Positions 16,402 to 24,095 of a DNA stretch of 64,000 nt are shown here, piece after piece (the first letter of the stretch is position 1; each line of letters starts with the position of its first letter). Under the pieces are notes generated by a model that was not told the origin of the DNA, did no database searches, and was given only the letters and a program-made list of their open reading frames with translations. The DNA lies in NCBI GenBank assembly GCA_004028765.1, contig SAIX01000012.1, forward strand, positions 24,206 through 88,205, in the 5' to 3' direction. The position numbers were made by a program, and so were the translations under genes. This stretch comes from Chitinophagaceae bacterium. Lineage in GTDB: Bacteria; Bacteroidota; Bacteroidia; Chitinophagales; Chitinophagaceae.

Positions 16402-16908
16402 ATGAAAACATTTGTGGTGGTGATGTTAGCGGTGATTAGTGTGGGTACAAATGCGCAATCCGTTTCCCTTCGATATGCCGGTGTGCTTACTCCAGCCGAC
16501 CATCTTTCTCTTCGTTACGAGCACGGGACCAATGGTGCTATCAATCTTTCCCTGGGTGGTTTTTATGAGCGCTCCCGTGATTATTTCTTAAACTATTCCT
16601 GCTATGGCTCTGATCTGCTGGCTGAATATTCAGCTAACCGAAATGCAGATGCCTTGCCTTTGTTCGGTTTGCGATTTGGCCTGGGCGCGACATGGCAGGT
16701 TGTGAGCGAACCGTGGCTGTATAAAGGATTGTCCTTTTCAGAGCGTATGAATTACGGATTGCTTGGAGAAGCAAACCTGGACTGTCACCTAAGTGATGCA
16801 TTTCGACTAAATCTTTTCGGGCAACATAAATATCTGCTACGATCCTTGTCCGGCGGCACACGGTTCTGCTTTGGCCTGGGACTCGCTTATCATCTAAGTT
16901 CCTACTAA
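16402..16908 (+). CDS. Outer-membrane beta-barrel protein, TraO-like
   Basis: This 168-residue protein has a signal peptide ending near NAQ (residues 17-19). The rest alternates hydrophobic and polar residues as in a beta-barrel and ends with an aromatic-rich strand. The pattern LYKGLSFSERMNYGLLGEANLDCHLSD followed by a final barrel strand recalls the C-terminal half of TraO of Bacteroides conjugative transposons, a small envelope protein of the transfer apparatus. I base this on remembered pattern, not on an alignment. It precedes the T9SS cargo gene by 23 bases, so it may instead belong to that module. Confidence 0.55.
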   Translation: MKTFVVVMLAVISVGTNAQSVSLRYAGVLTPADHLSLRYEHGTNGAINLSLGGFYERSRDYFLNYSCYGSDLLAEYSANRNADALPLFGLRFGLGATWQVVSEPWLYKGLSFSERMNYGLLGEANLDCHLSDAFRLNLFGQHKYLLRSLSGGTRFCFGLGLAYHLSSY

Positions 16909-16931
16909 CGCTTATTTAAAATCCAATATCC

Positions 16932-19900
16932 ATGAAGCTGTTTACGCAACTCCCGCGATGGGGGATGGGGCTTGCCTTTGCCCTGGTGACCCTCCTTTTT
17001 GTTCCCACTGTTTCCAAAGCGCAGGTGAATGAAGGACACTATATCATTATCGAGTTACTGGAACAAACCTATGATTGCAGCACAGGACAGGCGTATGTGA
17101 AGTTCCATATCACTAACTATGATCAGTATGGTGGTACGGGTTCTTATCATACGGTCTATACTATTGATCTGGGGGCCAGCCGTATTGTAGGCAGGAGCTT
17201 GCCTGGTGGCGATGCTGATGTCTGGTTCACGGGCGCATATCATCCGGGCGATGATATTGTCTGCACTGCGCAAGGGATTAGTGATAACGATGCGCCACAG
17301 ACTGATTTCCGTTTTGTTGGTAGTGGCGGAACCGTTCCACCCAAACCGTCCATCAGTTCATCTGCCTCGATGCCTTTGTGCAACGGTGCATCAACAGTCT
17401 TATCTGTCAGTGACGTTTCCTATAGTTACGTTTGGTCGAATGGCGCAACAGGCAGTTCTATTAATGTGTCGGCGGCAGGTACCTATACTGTTCATACGGT
17501 GGGTCAATGTGGTAATTCGCCTGAAAGTGATCCCATAGTTGTTACTACCGCAACTGCACCACCTGCGCCTGTTATCGGAAGCAGCAATGGCACATTACTC
17601 TGCAACGGACAATCAACGACATTCAATGCCACTTCTACTGGTGGTACAGTCAACTGGAGTAATGGTGCTACAGGTGCGAATATGGTGACGGCCGCGGCCG
17701 GAACCTATTACGCATCTGAGACAAATGGATGCGGAACAAGTGGCAACAGTAATGTAATTGTCATTTCAACAAATCATACACCTCAAGCCCCTTCGGTCAG
17801 CAGCAGTAATGGTGTATCACTTTGTAATGGCGCGACCACGGTGTTATCTGCTGCGCCGACAGCGGGCGGATCTATTAACTGGAACACCGGTGCGACAGGT
17901 GGATCGATCACAGTCAGTAGTCCGGGAAGTTATTACGTGTATGAAACCAATAGCTGCGGAACCAGTGCCAATAGCAACGTAATAGAGATCACAACAGGGT
18001 CAACACCTTCTGCACCTTCCATTTCTTCTTCCAATGGAACACTATTGTGTAACGGTGCATCTACTGTTTTATCAGCTTCAGGTTCAGGAACGATCAATTG
18101 GAATACAGGTTCGGTTACTGGCTTCATTGGTGTTACGAGTGCAGGAAGTTATTATGCGGTTGCTTCCAACAATTGCGGTACCAGTGGTGCAAGTAATACC
18201 ATAGTGATCAATACTTCATTAACACCGGGAGCACTTACTGTTTCAGTATCGGGCGGGCCATTGCTTTGTAATGGCGCATCAGCTACGCTTAGTGCGTCAC
18301 CATCATATGGCGGCTCCATTCATTGGAATACGGGTGCAAGTGGTAATAGTTTATCTGTCAGCAGCGCTGGTAATTATTATGCGTATGAATCCAATGGCTG
18401 CGGTAGTGGCTCGCAAAGTAATACGGTAACGATCTTAACAGGTTCCACACCGGCTGCACCCACTGTTACCCCATCCGGTAATCAACTACTGTGCAATGGT
18501 GCATCGGTTACGCTTTCATCAAGTGGGTCGAACGTGTTATGGTCGAATGGTGCAACAGGTAATACGATCAGTACTTCAACTGCGGGTAATTATTATACGA
18601 TCGACCGTAACGCCTGCGGTAATAGTTCCGCTTCCAATACAGTAAACGTTTCAACTGTGGTATGCCCGACACCAGTACCGGGCGGTTCCTTCCTGGTTTG
18701 TCCTGGTGCGCTCAAAACACTGGATGCAGGCGGCGGATATGATACCTATCAATGGTCGAATGGCGCTACGACACGAACCGTTGCAGTTGGTCCAGGTACA
18801 TACACAGTGACGGTAAGTAAACAGGGATGTTTTGCGACCTCAGCTGCTGTAACAGTTGGTTACTATACGGTAGTAACGCCGAGTGTATCGGCCTCGGGTG
18901 CGACGACATTTTGTGCAGGTGGTAGTGTGAGCCTGTCTGCGAGTTATGGTAATGCGTTTTCGTGGAGCAATGGTGGGACTTCTTCTTCCATCAATGTCAA
19001 CAGTAGCGGGGCTTATTATGTAACGGTTACGGATGGCAATGGATGCCAGGCGACTTCTGCAGCCGTACAGGTTACGGTGAACGCAGCACCGACAGCAAGT
19101 ATTAGCGGCAATGCAAGCGTATGTCAAAATAATTCGTCGCCTGTGGTGGTGTTTAGCGGTAGCGGCGGTGTTGCTCCTTATACTTTTTCATACCGCATTA
19201 ATGGCGGTTCTGTGCAAAACGTCACCACTACCAGTGGCAACAGCGTAAGTGTTTCTGTTCCGACTTCATCCGCAGGAAGTTTTATTTATAGTCTGGTGGA
19301 TGTCAAGGAAAGCAGCTCGACGGCATGTAATAATGCGGCGAGTGGATCTGCGACTGTTATAGTGAACGCGCTACCTACTGCAACAATTTCTGGGACTACC
19401 GCAGTTTGTAAAAACAGCGTGGCACCAGTGGTTACATTTTCTGCCAGCGGTGGTAGTGGCCCATACACGTTTATCTATAAAATCAATGGTGGTGCGAGCC
19501 AGGTAGTCAGCACATCTTCCGGCAGCAGCGTTTCGATTGCAGTGCCTACTTCTTCGGCTGGAACTTTTGTGTACTCGCTGGTGAGTGTGCAGGAGTCTGG
19601 TTCTTGTCTTAATAGTGCGAGTGGAACGGCGACTGTTACGGTGAATGCATTACCTACTGCAACGATTGCAGGCAGTGCGACAGTTTGTAAGGGTTCCCTT
19701 TCACCGTTGATCACTTTCACAGGAACTGGTGGTGTCAGCCCTTATACGTTCAGCTACCGGATCAATGGTGGGACGGCACAAACGATCTCTACTGTTTCAG
19801 GCAACAGTATTACCCTTGCTGTACCTACTTCCAGTGCAGGTGACTTTACTTATGATTTACTAAGTGTGCAGGAAAGTAGTGGAACAGCCTGCACGAACGC

Positions 19901-21536
19901 GGCAAGTGGATCGGTGACGGTGCGCGTGAACGCACTGCCAGCGGCTACAATCGGAAGCGATGTAACTGTGTGCAGGAATGCTGCGTCGCCTGCTATTACA
20001 TTTACCGGTAGCGGCGGCACAGCGCCTTATACATTCTCGTATAAGATTAATGGCGGCGCACTACAGACCATTACCACCACATCAGGTAATAGTGTCTCTG
20101 TAATTGTTCCTACAGCAGCGCCTGGAAGTTTTGTGTATTCGCTGGTCAGTGTGCAGGAAGCAAGTTCGACAGCATGTTCAGCATCGGTATCGGGAGGCGC
20201 AACAGTGGTGGTTAATCCGTTGCCAACGGCTACCATTAGTGGAAGCGCAACGGTTTGTCAGAACGGTAGTTCTCCCGTGGTAACATTTACCGGTACGAAC
20301 GGCACTGCCCCTTATTCGTTCGTTTATCGCATTAACAGTGGTCCCGATCAAACGATTACCAGCTCCGGAAATACTGCGTCGATCAACGCGCCAACCAGCG
20401 TCAGCGGAACATTTACTTATACACTGATCTCGGTAACGGATGCGAGCACGACTACTTGCAGCAATACAGCTACAGGTAATGCCGTAATCGTCGTAAATGC
20501 GCAACCTGCCAGAGCAATCATTACAACCGGCAACGCACATCTCTGTAATGGTGAAACAGGTGTGCTCAAAATCACCAATTATGTTTCCGGTAATAATTAC
20601 AGCTGGTATAGAGACGGCGTACTGATCCGTAGTTCAATAAAAGATACGCTGCAGGTAAGCGTTGCGGGAACTTATACCGTGTTGCCTGTTTCTGCACAAG
20701 GATGTGAGGCGGCTAAGGTTTCAGATGCAGTGATCATTACTACTGGATCTGTTAGCACACCCGTGATCACAGGATCGCTAAAAGTTTGCCCACAGGGAAA
20801 GACAATACTTACTGCAAAGACAATCGAAGGAAATGGTTACAACCGGTGGCGATGGTCTTCGCCACCGGGTTCTAAAATACTATCGGAGGATAGCAGTTTT
20901 TTCGTAGGCGCCGGGCAGTATCGTGTTTGGGTTAGTGCACAGGGCTGTGCTGACAGTGTAAGTATAGCTGTAACAGCGGACGATACTGAGTTCCCGGCGG
21001 GAAAATTATCAAGCGATAAAATAATCCTCAAATACGGTGAAACGGTAACACTAAAGGCCGAGGTAATAGGAGCTGAAACGTACAGGTGGAACCTGGGGAA
21101 TGGAAGAACTTTTCAAACAACAAGCAACACCATCCGGGAAAGTTATTTCGTTGGCGGCGACTCAATACCGGTGAGAGTATGGGCTACAAGTTCCAGAAAC
21201 TGCACTACGCTTTTTACAACGGCTATTAAAGTAAATGCAATGCCGCGCGATACACTACCGGATCGCTCGTTTACCGGCAGCGTAAAAGATTGGAACGTGT
21301 TTCCGATTCCATTCCACGAGCAGTTAAAAATCACAACAGTACTCAAAAGGAGTGAAACGGTACGAATCGACCTTTTCTCTGGCGATGGCAAATTGATTAA
21401 GACCTGGTCGCTGCCTGGAAAGAAAGGAGAGAATCTCTTCACGCTAGACGCAGGTGATCTCACACCTGGTGTACTGTATTTCATCACCAGTTATTATAAT
21501 GGTGAAAAACATTTTGAGAAAGTCTACAAATACTAA
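16932..21536 (+). CDS. Giant repeat-rich surface protein with type IX secretion C-terminal domain
   Basis: The protein has 1534 residues. A signal peptide (1-30, ending SKAQ) opens the protein. A first domain follows at ~31-135. Then come about eight Ig-like repeats of ~75 residues, each carrying LCNGAS and a NWNTGATG- or WSNGATG-like turn, and five repeats of ~95 residues, each starting ATISGSATVCQN and containing PYTFSYRINGG. Two more Ig-like units follow. The last ~75 residues (VFPIPFHEQLKI to YKY) are a type A T9SS sorting domain. Such proteins are exported by T9SS to the surface and usually work as adhesins or gliding-type filaments. The following genes encode a lipoprotein and a PorV-like barrel, which suggests a self-contained secretion module carried by the ICE. 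Confidence 0.88.
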   Translation: MKLFTQLPRWGMGLAFALVTLLFVPTVSKAQVNEGHYIIIELLEQTYDCSTGQAYVKFHITNYDQYGGTGSYHTVYTIDLGASRIVGRSLPGGDADVWFTGAYHPGDDIVCTAQGISDNDAPQTDFRFVGSGGTVPPKPSISSSASMPLCNGASTVLSVSDVSYSYVWSNGATGSSINVSAAGTYTVHTVGQCGNSPESDPIVVTTATAPPAPVIGSSNGTLLCNGQSTTFNATSTGGTVNWSNGATGANMVTAAAGTYYASETNGCGTSGNSNVIVISTNHTPQAPSVSSSNGVSLCNGATTVLSAAPTAGGSINWNTGATGGSITVSSPGSYYVYETNSCGTSANSNVIEITTGSTPSAPSISSSNGTLLCNGASTVLSASGSGTINWNTGSVTGFIGVTSAGSYYAVASNNCGTSGASNTIVINTSLTPGALTVSVSGGPLLCNGASATLSASPSYGGSIHWNTGASGNSLSVSSAGNYYAYESNGCGSGSQSNTVTILTGSTPAAPTVTPSGNQLLCNGASVTLSSSGSNVLWSNGATGNTISTSTAGNYYTIDRNACGNSSASNTVNVSTVVCPTPVPGGSFLVCPGALKTLDAGGGYDTYQWSNGATTRTVAVGPGTYTVTVSKQGCFATSAAVTVGYYTVVTPSVSASGATTFCAGGSVSLSASYGNAFSWSNGGTSSSINVNSSGAYYVTVTDGNGCQATSAAVQVTVNAAPTASISGNASVCQNNSSPVVVFSGSGGVAPYTFSYRINGGSVQNVTTTSGNSVSVSVPTSSAGSFIYSLVDVKESSSTACNNAASGSATVIVNALPTATISGTTAVCKNSVAPVVTFSASGGSGPYTFIYKINGGASQVVSTSSGSSVSIAVPTSSAGTFVYSLVSVQESGSCLNSASGTATVTVNALPTATIAGSATVCKGSLSPLITFTGTGGVSPYTFSYRINGGTAQTISTVSGNSITLAVPTSSAGDFTYDLLSVQESSGTACTNAASGSVTVRVNALPAATIGSDVTVCRNAASPAITFTGSGGTAPYTFSYKINGGALQTITTTSGNSVSVIVPTAAPGSFVYSLVSVQEASSTACSASVSGGATVVVNPLPTATISGSATVCQNGSSPVVTFTGTNGTAPYSFVYRINSGPDQTITSSGNTASINAPTSVSGTFTYTLISVTDASTTTCSNTATGNAVIVVNAQPARAIITTGNAHLCNGETGVLKITNYVSGNNYSWYRDGVLIRSSIKDTLQVSVAGTYTVLPVSAQGCEAAKVSDAVIITTGSVSTPVITGSLKVCPQGKTILTAKTIEGNGYNRWRWSSPPGSKILSEDSSFFVGAGQYRVWVSAQGCADSVSIAVTADDTEFPAGKLSSDKIILKYGETVTLKAEVIGAETYRWNLGNGRTFQTTSNTIRESYFVGGDSIPVRVWATSSRNCTTLFTTAIKVNAMPRDTLPDRSFTGSVKDWNVFPIPFHEQLKITTVLKRSETVRIDLFSGDGKLIKTWSLPGKKGENLFTLDAGDLTPGVLYFITSYYNGEKHFEKVYKY
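17370..18640 (+). repeat. Coding tandem repeats, about 220 bases each
   Basis: About six units inside the giant surface protein each encode an LCNG motif near the start (near 17374, 17599, 17820, 18045, 18264 and 18489). The copies differ by many third-position changes, so they are old duplications kept by selection, not recent expansion. Confidence 0.8.
19091..20510 (+). repeat. Coding tandem repeats, about 285 bases each
   Basis: Five units each begin with codons for a T/AATI-G-VC motif (near 19091, 19378, 19656, 19941 and 20227) and encode a ~95-residue domain of the surface protein. The form recalls repeats in SprB-type gliding adhesins. Confidence 0.8.
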
Positions 21537-21541
21537 ATCTT

Positions 21542-22222
21542 ATGAAAAACCTATTCTTCATTTCTTTACTGGTGTTGCTTGCCGGGTGCAGTGACAAATA
21601 CGATTCCCTTGTTCAGAGTGCGCCTCCCCCCGTTCTTTCCTTCGGAAGCGATACGCTTTGTATCCGCGAAAAAGATCCCACCAATGTGAACGGCACAGGC
21701 AAGGGTGTATTGACTATTTACTGTTCCCCGGCAGGCCACCAGTTTAATCTGTCCTTCAGCGATACCAGCGGCAAACTGCATTTTGTCTATCGCGGCGTGG
21801 CACTAGCAGATTCGAAACCCTTCCTGGTTGCAGATAACGCGAACCGCTTGTATTGTTATGCAGATGCGCCGGGACTATATGCAGTTGATTTTACCCTAAC
21901 TGATCAATTAGGTAAAACATGCACCCGAACACTAATCGTACAGTGTAGCGCAGGCATAAAACCAACAGCCGCACTTTCCTGGGAACAAATCGGGTTGGAT
22001 GGTGGCAATTGGCAATATTATTTCAACGCTTCGGGAAGCAGCCAACCCTTCGGGGCTATCATGTCCTATCACTACATGATCGACGGCGATAAGATCACAG
22101 TAAACCATCCCATGATGAAATATTTCTTTCATACGCCGGGAATGCATGCGGTGTCTTTTTATGTGATAGATGACTTAAGTCTTTCTTCTGATACACTCAA
22201 CTATTCAATCCTCACGAAATGA
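21542..22222 (+). CDS. Lipoprotein of the T9SS cargo module, PKD-like
   Basis: The 226-residue protein begins with a lipoprotein signal ending LLAGC (C16). The remainder is beta-rich with two Ig/PKD-like segments (about 55-130 and 140-226, the latter ending in FYVIDDLSLSSDTLNYSI). It starts five bases after the giant surface protein and its stop overlaps the start of the PorV-like gene by four bases, so the three genes form one unit. A role in anchoring or handling the surface protein is inferred. Confidence 0.7.
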   Translation: MKNLFFISLLVLLAGCSDKYDSLVQSAPPPVLSFGSDTLCIREKDPTNVNGTGKGVLTIYCSPAGHQFNLSFSDTSGKLHFVYRGVALADSKPFLVADNANRLYCYADAPGLYAVDFTLTDQLGKTCTRTLIVQCSAGIKPTAALSWEQIGLDGGNWQYYFNASGSSQPFGAIMSYHYMIDGDKITVNHPMMKYFFHTPGMHAVSFYVIDDLSLSSDTLNYSILTK

Positions 22223-23193
22223 GAACGATTTTCTTCTTGCTATTGCTGCCGTTTTGTTCCATGTCGCAAACCGCGCCAGCACCGGTGGTTAATAGTTTTC
22301 CATCGCTTTCTATCTCAGCGCACAGTCGCGGTTGGGCCATGGGCAATACAGGTATCGCCGCCGCAGAAGGCAATCAAGCGCTGGAATCCAATATCGCCAA
22401 GATCGCCTCCGTTCAAAATTTCCATCAAGCTAGTATTAGTTACCTGCCGTGGATGCGGGCTGTTTCTAACGACAGTCGTTTTATGCATGCTGATTATATC
22501 GCTTCAGTTGGTGATGCCTCCGCGCTTGGGGTTGCTATCAATTACCTGGATTTAGGAAACGTAGCAATACGTGACGATAACGGCGCAACACTGGGACTGT
22601 ATAAGTCAAGTGAGTTTAATATCGGTGGTTCTTATGCTTTACAATTGGGTGCAAACGCATCGCTGGGCGCTACTATGCGCTTTATCGGATCACGGTATTT
22701 CAGCACGGCTACCGAAAATAAATATAGCCTGTGTGGTGATCTTGGTTTTTGCCAGTTTGTGAATATGGGTGATGGTGTGCGACTGCAATGGGGTGCAACG
22801 GTATCCAACCTGGGTGCGGCCATCAACCTGCCGGCAACGGCCGGCGTGGGTCTTGCTTACATCAAGCATGATGAGGCCAACAATCGGTGGACAATATCCT
22901 TAGATGCTTCCCGGCTTTTACAAGACGACTGGAAAGGACTACGCGTTAGTACAGGTGTGGAGTATGGATTTGACGAGCAATTTTTCTTAAGGGGCGGGGT
23001 AAACCTCGAGAATAAAGCAAAAGGCGACCGAAAATATTTTTCATTGGGTGCAGGCTATAAAGGATTCATAAGCGATCAAAGCTGGGCCTTGGATATCCAT
23101 TATCTGATTCCTTTTGCAATCGTTAGTGGCGTGTCGCCCTTTCAAAATGCATTTGGGCTTACTCTTTCTATTAACATCGGAAATTTTCAATAG
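22219..23193 (+). CDS. PorV/PorQ-like outer-membrane beta-barrel protein
   Basis: The 324-residue protein has a signal peptide (1-17, ending SMSQ). The mature start SISAHSRGWAMGNTGIAAAEGNQALESN matches the opening of PorV-type proteins, which take cargo from the T9SS translocon to the attachment complex or modify it. The rest alternates as a barrel and ends in a typical final strand. It overlaps the lipoprotein gene by four bases. A PorV paralogue next to one T9SS substrate suggests a dedicated shuttle. It could also be a PorP/SprF-like partner, which likewise pairs with a giant adhesin, but the N-terminal pattern fits PorV better. Confidence 0.75.
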   Translation: MRTIFFLLLLPFCSMSQTAPAPVVNSFPSLSISAHSRGWAMGNTGIAAAEGNQALESNIAKIASVQNFHQASISYLPWMRAVSNDSRFMHADYIASVGDASALGVAINYLDLGNVAIRDDNGATLGLYKSSEFNIGGSYALQLGANASLGATMRFIGSRYFSTATENKYSLCGDLGFCQFVNMGDGVRLQWGATVSNLGAAINLPATAGVGLAYIKHDEANNRWTISLDASRLLQDDWKGLRVSTGVEYGFDEQFFLRGGVNLENKAKGDRKYFSLGAGYKGFISDQSWALDIHYLIPFAIVSGVSPFQNAFGLTLSINIGNFQ

Positions 23194-23198
23194 CGCTT

Positions 23199-23330
23199 AT
23201 GTTTAAAGGTCTTGACTGGGTGCAGTACATCAAAACCATTGCCGTGGTAGTGTTCGGTTATTATGTCGTAATCGGTTGGATATACAGAAAAGAATGGTTG
23301 CAGTGGTGGCGCGATAGAATAAAAAAGTGA
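23199..23330 (+). CDS. Small membrane protein, 43 residues
   Basis: The frame from ATG at 23199 encodes a short protein starting MFKGLDWVQYIKT, with one hydrophobic helix (about 14-28) and a basic tail (RKEWLQWWRDRIKK). It starts five bases after the PorV-like gene and overlaps the next small frame by four bases, which supports expression. The function is unknown; it could be a small envelope factor of the tra operon. Confidence 0.6.
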   Translation: MFKGLDWVQYIKTIAVVVFGYYVVIGWIYRKEWLQWWRDRIKK

Positions 23331-23431
23331 GTAAAGACAAGAAGCGCTGCAACGACATGCCCTGCTGCCCGTGCAGGAGAACCAAGTGCGTCAAGAGAAG
23401 TGGTGGCGGGCATGTTTTTACAATCAAATAA
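23327..23431 (+). CDS. Tiny cysteine-rich protein, 34 residues
   Basis: The frame begins at GTG 23327, overlapping the previous stop as GTGA. It encodes a basic peptide with five cysteines in a C-x4-CC-x-C-x4-C array (C8, C13, C14, C16, C21), suggesting metal binding. It ends eight bases before traE. The overlap, the lack of any gap and the cysteine pattern support it; its shortness is the main doubt. Confidence 0.45.
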   Translation: MSKDKKRCNDMPCCPCRRTKCVKRSGGGHVFTIK

Positions 23432-23438
23432 TGTGTGT

Positions 23439-23744
23439 ATGAAAAAGTGGGAAAAGAAAATACAAATACTTGTAACACTATTGCTGGTTACGATTGCAGG
23501 CCATAGTCAGGACGGTAATGCTGGTATACTCGATGCAAACCAGAAAGTCAGAAGTTATTTCCAATCGGGAACGCAACTTATGTATGCAGTGGGTGCAATC
23601 GTTGGGCTTATTGGCGCGGTTAAAGTTTTTAATAAATGGAATGCAGGAGATCATGACACGGGCAAGGTCGCCGCGGCTTGGTTTGGAAGCTGCGTATTTC
23701 TGGTGGTAGTGACAACGGTTATCCGGGCGTTTTTCGGAATCTAA
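23439..23744 (+). CDS. traE: Conjugative transposon protein TraE (DUF4134)
   Basis: The 101-residue protein starts at MKKWEKKIQ; the longer frame from 23400 overlaps the cysteine-rich peptide and adds no signal. The signal peptide runs to about GHSQ (residue 23). Two membrane helices follow (about 44-62 and 79-97) around a FNKWNAGDHDTGKVAAAWFG loop. This is the DUF4134 pattern of TraE, a small inner-membrane component comparable to VirB2/VirB3 proteins. traF and traG follow in the standard order. Confidence 0.85.
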   Translation: MKKWEKKIQILVTLLLVTIAGHSQDGNAGILDANQKVRSYFQSGTQLMYAVGAIVGLIGAVKVFNKWNAGDHDTGKVAAAWFGSCVFLVVVTTVIRAFFGI

Positions 23745-23792
23745 GCCGAAGTATCGTAAAAGTTTTTAGTGGCGAGGGATTAAAGTGGTGCT

Positions 23793-24095
23793 ATGAATAG
23801 CGTATATACAATCAATAAGGGTGTGGGAAGACCTGTTGTGTTCAAAGGGTTAAAAGCACAGTGGATTTGGTATCTCGGCGGTGGGATACTCGGCTTGCTA
23901 TTACTGTTTACACTGCTGTACATCATGGGGCTCCCTGTTGTGTTCTGTATTACACTAATTATATTTCTGGGCTGCATGCTCTTTTATCTCGTGTACCGTT
24001 TCAATGCAAGGTTTGGAGAATATGGACTCATGAAAAAAATGGCGGCAAAGGCGGTGCCGCCAGTAATATACTGTGATCAAATGTTTCGTGCGTGA
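23793..24095 (+). CDS. traF: Conjugative transposon protein TraF (DUF4133)
   Basis: The 100-residue protein has an N-terminal motif, YTINKGVGRPVVFKGLKAQWIWYLGGG, characteristic of DUF4133/TraF. Two adjacent membrane helices lie at about 25-47 and 49-70, then a short basic cytoplasmic tail. It is a VirB3-like inner-membrane protein that sits with the TraG ATPase. Its stop overlaps the GTG start of traG by four bases (GTGA). Confidence 0.88.
   Translation: MNSVYTINKGVGRPVVFKGLKAQWIWYLGGGILGLLLLFTLLYIMGLPVVFCITLIIFLGCMLFYLVYRFNARFGEYGLMKKMAAKAVPPVIYCDQMFRA

Noticed and set aside
17370..20510. CRISPR-like or tandem DNA repeat array
   Set aside because: Units of 220 and 285 bases are in frame, diverged at third codon positions and encode Ig-like domains. 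No CRISPR array was seen anywhere in the window.
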